In this document: one piece after another, positions 3,533-6,605 of the stretch
Position numbering within the stretch: position 1 is the stretch's first letter
Layout of the letters: every line of letters begins with the position of its first letter
The notes under the pieces: model-generated
Told to the model about the DNA's origin: nothing
Database searches by the model: none
The model's input: the letters and a program-made list of their open reading frames with translations, nothing else
Assembly (NCBI GenBank): GCA_964463485.1
Contig: CAYXDO010000277.1
Coordinates: 1 to 6,605, forward strand
Origin: CAYXDO01 sp964463485
GTDB lineage: Bacteria > Myxococcota > Kuafuiibacteriia > Kuafuiibacteriales > Kuafuiibacteriaceae
Direction: 5' to 3'
Length of the DNA stretch: 6,605 bases
Program-made: the position numbers and the translations under genes

Positions 3533-6190
3533 TCAGTCGCCCGGTGAGGCCACGAGGACACGCATCCCCCAACCGGCGAGAAACACGTCCCGACCGTCGC
3601 TCGCAGCCGCGGTGATGGCGCCCGGAAATCGAGCGCGGCCCGAGGACCCCACGTATTGCACGGACCCTTCGGTGCTCCAAGAATTGACGAGCGCCGCCGC
3701 CGCGGCGGGGCCGACGATGGCGAGCGGAGGGCCCGACGCGACCTCGAGCGCCGGAACCGGAGGTCGGTGCTCGGCTGAAACGGCGAACGTGAGCCCCGCT
3801 CCCGCCGGCCGGATCTCCCAAAGCCGCCCCTGCTCCGAGGTCCCTTTCGCCAGGCCCACCGCGGCGACCAAGACGAGGTCTGGACTCAGCACCCGCACTG
3901 CACTGAGTTGTGGCTCGTTCAAATCCCCCTCGATGGCGCCCTCGTTGAGTCGGTCCACGCCGAAGCGTTCGGCCACTGGCCTTGGCCCGTAGGCCATGAC
4001 TCGAGCGATCACGCCGCCGCAACCCACCGCCCACGCCGATCCGCCGTTCGCGTCGACGGCCCTCCAGGTCCGCAGCGAAGCGGTGTCCACGGGTTTGCGG
4101 AAGATCGAACGGCCATCGTGGCATTCGCCAGCCGCGGCAGGCTTGCCTTCGACCTTCTGCGTCTCCGGATCGTCCCAAATCACCTCGACCGGTGAGAGCT
4201 TCTCGCCCTCGATGACCCAGATCCCCCAATTGTCTGCCACCAGGACGAAGCGGCCGGGTGCGACCTCGGCGAGACTCAGTCCGCGGACGCCGTAGGCCGC
4301 GCCGACTTCGGACCACGTGCCCCCTCGCTGATGTCGCAGCCAGCCGCGAACGGTGGTCGCCGTGAGCGTGTAGCCCGTCAGCCACAGAGATCCGTCCGAT
4401 GAGTCGGCCTTCGCGTCCGTGACGATGTCGTTCCACTCATCGAAGGAGTCTCCGATCCCGCGACTTTCGGTGACTTGCCACTCACCGGACGTCGCTTTCA
4501 CGACGCTGAAAGCGTGGGAGGGTCGGTTCGCGAAACCCAGGAGCTCCCCTTCGTTCGGGACCAGCGCGCCCGCAAAGCCTTGGAGCGCCGAGCTACCGTA
4601 GACGATCTCGGCCTGCTGGCCTGGCGCGACGCGCAACACGGCGCCGTACATGTCCTGGGCCACGAGGAGATTCGGGGCGAGCGAGCGTAGCCTTGCCACT
4701 TCGCGACCGAGCCCGATGGCCGAAACCTCCGACGGTTCGAGGTTGCGCGACAGATCGTCCGCATCGAGCTCGACGTACCAGCGGGTCACGGCTCCAAGCA
4801 TCATACGCAGGCGGCGAGCGCCCGGTACGCGCGAAAAATCACCACAACTCCCGGAGCGGGCCTCGAAGCGGCGCACCCAGGTGACCTCCCCGGCCTCGGG
4901 TCTGGCCATCTCACCCGTGATGGTTGCGGTCAGGACCTCGACGCCGACGTCGTCGTTTGCGCACACGAAGACCTGCTGCCCAACCCACCCGAGCGACTCG
5001 AGCCCGCGCGTCGACGGACTGGTCGATCGCCATACCCATCGACCGTCGAGCCGAGCGCCATAGGCGAGCCGCCCCGGGCCGCTCGCCACCACCGTCCCGT
5101 CCTCGAGCGCGATCGCCTTGTCCATGCGACCCGATTCGAGAGTCCACGAAGGCCGATTCCGGTCTTCGAGGAGCGGTTCACAGGAGAGAGTCTCTCCGAG
5201 CACGCAGAGGCTGACCCATGGGTTCAAGGGACTGCGACCGCCCGCGAGCAGCAGAGCCTCGAGACCTTCTGGAGCGCCAAAGAGCCGCGCGTGGCTGCTG
5301 TCTACGCGGGCGAGGTCCTTCGGCAGATCGTAAAACTCTTGGCTCGCTGGGAGCTCCGCCGACTCGAAGGACCGGTTGAAGCGAGTGAATCGAACCTTTG
5401 ACCCCGTCCGCCCGGGCGGAATCCGGCTCACGACAACGAACTCACCGCCTTCGAGACCCACGGCGAGCTCGACCGGGCCCTCGAACGGGATCGACCCCGG
5501 CTGAGTACGCGCGCCGTCGGCGCCGATGCGCATGGCCAGCCGTTCGCTGAACAGGCCGAGTGTCCCATCGGGCGCTTGGGCGAGCTGTTCGACGGGCCAG
5601 GGATCGACCTCGGGATAAATCGCGCGGAGCTCGATCGAGCTCGGAGGCACCGGTATGGGCTCGTCCTCGAACGGGCAGGTTCCGGCCCAGTCCATTCGGA
5701 TATCTCGCCGAAGCACGTCCGCGGCCGCTGGGGGCGAATCGGAGACCTCGACGAGCTCCGAAGACCTCCTCACGAATACGCGACCGAACCGCGGCAAAGA
5801 GCAGCTATCGCCCGGGTAGACGAGCTGGGGCGAACGAAACGGAGGCGCGATGCAGCGACGGCAGCCCGATCGCGGCGCGGCACGCTCCGACGTCCGCACG
5901 GTCAAAGCGCCCAAGTCCAAGAGCTCCACGGGCTCACCGCTGGGTCGAAGGAAGTCGCCGACCGAAAAACCGAAAAAAATGGGATCGTCGCTCTCCCATC
6001 CCGCCGCAAGCGACTCACCCCTCCGCAGCACGCTTACGTTCGGAGGCCCGTCGGTCGCGAGTGCGACAATCAGCAGGTCAAGCCCATCAGGTGCAGAAAG
6101 TACGTCGTCGTTCATGCACCCGACGCTGATACATCCGACGAGCGAGACCCACGAGGCCCCGGACCGCATGATCAGGCCTCGGTTGGGCAT
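3533..6190 (-). CDS. Large predicted lipoprotein, function unknown, propeller-like
   Basis: An 885-residue protein that I do not recognise. The N-terminus looks like a lipoprotein signal: Arg4 and Arg9, a short hydrophobic stretch, and lipobox LVGC ending at Cys20; a second candidate is SVGC at Cys25. Two starts fit. ATG at 6190 has GAGG 8 nt upstream and suits Cys20; ATG at 6169 has GAGG 7 nt upstream and suits Cys25. The mature part has no membrane helix and is rich in short beta-strand-like stretches with Gly, Trp and Asp turns. Examples are DGSLWLTGYT (near W603), FVLVADNWGIWVIEG (648-662), AWAVGCGGVIARV (from 719) and DVFLAGWGMRVLVA (868-881). These resemble blades of propeller proteins; AWAVGxGG is reminiscent of YCF48/BNR-type repeats (inference). 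A CxxC (110-113), Cys130 and Cys172 could form disulphides. The gene stands alone, convergent with the kinase. A surface-exposed or periplasmic binding or scaffold role is plausible but unproven. Confidence 0.85.
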   Translation of the reverse strand: MPNRGLIMRSGASWVSLVGCISVGCMNDDVLSAPDGLDLLIVALATDGPPNVSVLRRGESLAAGWESDDPIFFGFSVGDFLRPSGEPVELLDLGALTVRTSERAAPRSGCRRCIAPPFRSPQLVYPGDSCSLPRFGRVFVRRSSELVEVSDSPPAAADVLRRDIRMDWAGTCPFEDEPIPVPPSSIELRAIYPEVDPWPVEQLAQAPDGTLGLFSERLAMRIGADGARTQPGSIPFEGPVELAVGLEGGEFVVVSRIPPGRTGSKVRFTRFNRSFESAELPASQEFYDLPKDLARVDSSHARLFGAPEGLEALLLAGGRSPLNPWVSLCVLGETLSCEPLLEDRNRPSWTLESGRMDKAIALEDGTVVASGPGRLAYGARLDGRWVWRSTSPSTRGLESLGWVGQQVFVCANDDVGVEVLTATITGEMARPEAGEVTWVRRFEARSGSCGDFSRVPGARRLRMMLGAVTRWYVELDADDLSRNLEPSEVSAIGLGREVARLRSLAPNLLVAQDMYGAVLRVAPGQQAEIVYGSSALQGFAGALVPNEGELLGFANRPSHAFSVVKATSGEWQVTESRGIGDSFDEWNDIVTDAKADSSDGSLWLTGYTLTATTVRGWLRHQRGGTWSEVGAAYGVRGLSLAEVAPGRFVLVADNWGIWVIEGEKLSPVEVIWDDPETQKVEGKPAAAGECHDGRSIFRKPVDTASLRTWRAVDANGGSAWAVGCGGVIARVMAYGPRPVAERFGVDRLNEGAIEGDLNEPQLSAVRVLSPDLVLVAAVGLAKGTSEQGRLWEIRPAGAGLTFAVSAEHRPPVPALEVASGPPLAIVGPAAAAALVNSWSTEGSVQYVGSSGRARFPGAITAAASDGRDVFLAGWGMRVLVASPGD

Positions 6191-6236
6191 CGAACGGGCC
6201 TCGCCTCGTGCAATTCGGGCTCAGCGGGCACGCCCC

Positions 6237-6265
6237 ATGATCCGCAAGGAGCCACAGCGGGTCAA
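6237..6265 (-). promoter_or_regulatory. Putative promoter of the large lipoprotein gene
   Basis: On the leftward strand TTGACC (6265-6260, 5 of 6 to TTGACA) and GATCAT (6242-6237, 4 of 6 to TATAAT) are separated by 17 bp. Transcription would begin near 6230, leaving a leader of about 40 nt that contains the GAGG motif before ATG 6190. It was matched by eye and not tested. Confidence 0.4.
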
Positions 6266-6375
6266 CGAGTCCGCTCGTCAGGTTTGGCAGGACTGGTGTG
6301 AATTGCCCAACTCGCGTTTGAAGTCGCTTGCGTCCGATCAAATGGTTCAGTCTGAGGGCGGCTGAGTGAGTTGGA

Positions 6376-6393
6376 GCTTCGAATACGCGAAGC
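6376..6393. other. Small perfect hairpin upstream of the lipoprotein promoter
   Basis: GCTTCG (6376-6381) and CGAAGC (6388-6393) form a perfect 6-bp stem around AATACG. No T-tract follows on either strand. It could be an operator-like dyad or a chance structure. Confidence 0.25.
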
Positions 6394-6436
6394 CGGGGCG
6401 TCGTGATCGCGGCCCGATTTTGCAGAGGATGTGGCT

Positions 6437-6605
6437 GCGTCAGCGTCAGATCGTCAGCGTCGGATCGTCAGCGTCAGATCGTCAGCGTCAGATCGTCAGA
6501 TCGTCAGATCGTTAGCGTCAGCGTCAGATCGTCAGCGTCAGCGTCCGATCGTCAGCGTCAGCGTCAGCGTCAGATCGTCAGCGTCAGCGTCAGATCGTCT
6601 GCGTC
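6437..6605. repeat. Mixed 6-bp/8-bp tandem array (GCGTCA / GATCGTCA), open at window end
   Basis: All 169 bp split without remainder into 6-bp units (S, GCGTCA) and 8-bp units (L, GATCGTCA), both ending CGTCA. The order is S S L S L S L S L L L S S L S S L S S S L S S L and a 5-bp start of another S: 14 S and 10 L. Only four units carry a substitution: GCGTCG (4th), GATCGTTA (11th), GCGTCC (16th) and GATCGTCT (24th). Every L brings a GATC site. The 8-bp units break any reading frame, so it is not coding. Units are too short for CRISPR or for typical plasmid iterons. Function is unknown. Confidence 0.9.

Larger units (their letters stand above)
6191..6436. other. Upstream region of the large lipoprotein gene, no gene seen
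   Basis: This stretch lies between the lipoprotein start and the 6/8-bp array. It holds a putative leftward promoter (6237-6265) and a small hairpin (6376-6393). Open frames that cross it from the lipoprotein gene are in Arg-rich shadow frames and do not look like proteins. Confidence 0.6.

Noticed and set aside
3492..4436. Second leftward frame of 314 codons inside the large lipoprotein gene
   Set aside because: Arg/Gly-rich shadow frame lacking strand patterning, while the main frame has a signal peptide and structured motifs.
5576..6301. Rightward frames of 170-240 codons opposite the lipoprotein N-terminus
   Set aside because: Basic, low-complexity products typical of antisense frames in GC-rich genes; no motif.
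6437..6605. CRISPR array or plasmid iterons
   Set aside because: Units are 6 and 8 bp with no spacers, far shorter than CRISPR repeats or typical iterons; no cas or rep gene nearby.

Overview
The window is GC-rich bacterial DNA. Its gene repertoire looks like a myxobacterium-type organism (Myxococcota, probably Polyangiales or a relative). This is an inference from four things: a Hanks-type Ser/Thr kinase with a single membrane anchor and a Pro/Ala-rich tail, a TPR-PEGA envelope protein, Cys-rich lipoproteins with Asp/Ser/Ala spacers, and simple-sequence arrays in the intergenic gaps. No marker gene is present, so the genus cannot be named.

Layout. Positions 1-59 may hold the last codons of a rightward gene cut by the window edge. 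Positions 60-332 are a spacer with a 7/8-bp mixed tandem array. Positions 333-1891 hold two leftward genes that overlap by 4 bp (GTGA). The first translated is a secreted, membrane-anchored TPR-PEGA protein and the second a small Cys-rich lipoprotein. Positions 1915-3120 hold the rightward, divergent Ser/Thr protein kinase. Only about 23 bp separate its preferred start from the TPR-PEGA start, so the promoters must overlap the opposing genes. Positions 3121-3532 are a convergent spacer dominated by a large inverted repeat of GGGCAC units around a 132-nt centre. Positions 3533-6190 hold a leftward gene for a large (about 885 aa) predicted lipoprotein of unknown function, with beta-propeller-like features. 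Positions 6191-6605 hold its putative promoter and a mixed 6-bp/8-bp array that runs off the window end.

How the genes may work together. The kinase and the TPR-PEGA/lipoprotein pair share one short divergent control region and all three have envelope-facing parts. They may form one envelope sensing or signalling module, but this is inferred from arrangement only. The large lipoprotein converges on the kinase and is probably a separate transcription unit.

The genes are fairly ordinary for this kind of genome. The most unusual material is intergenic: each of the three spacers carries its own array, built by mixing units of two lengths, and one of them is arranged as a near-perfect 41-bp inverted repeat.
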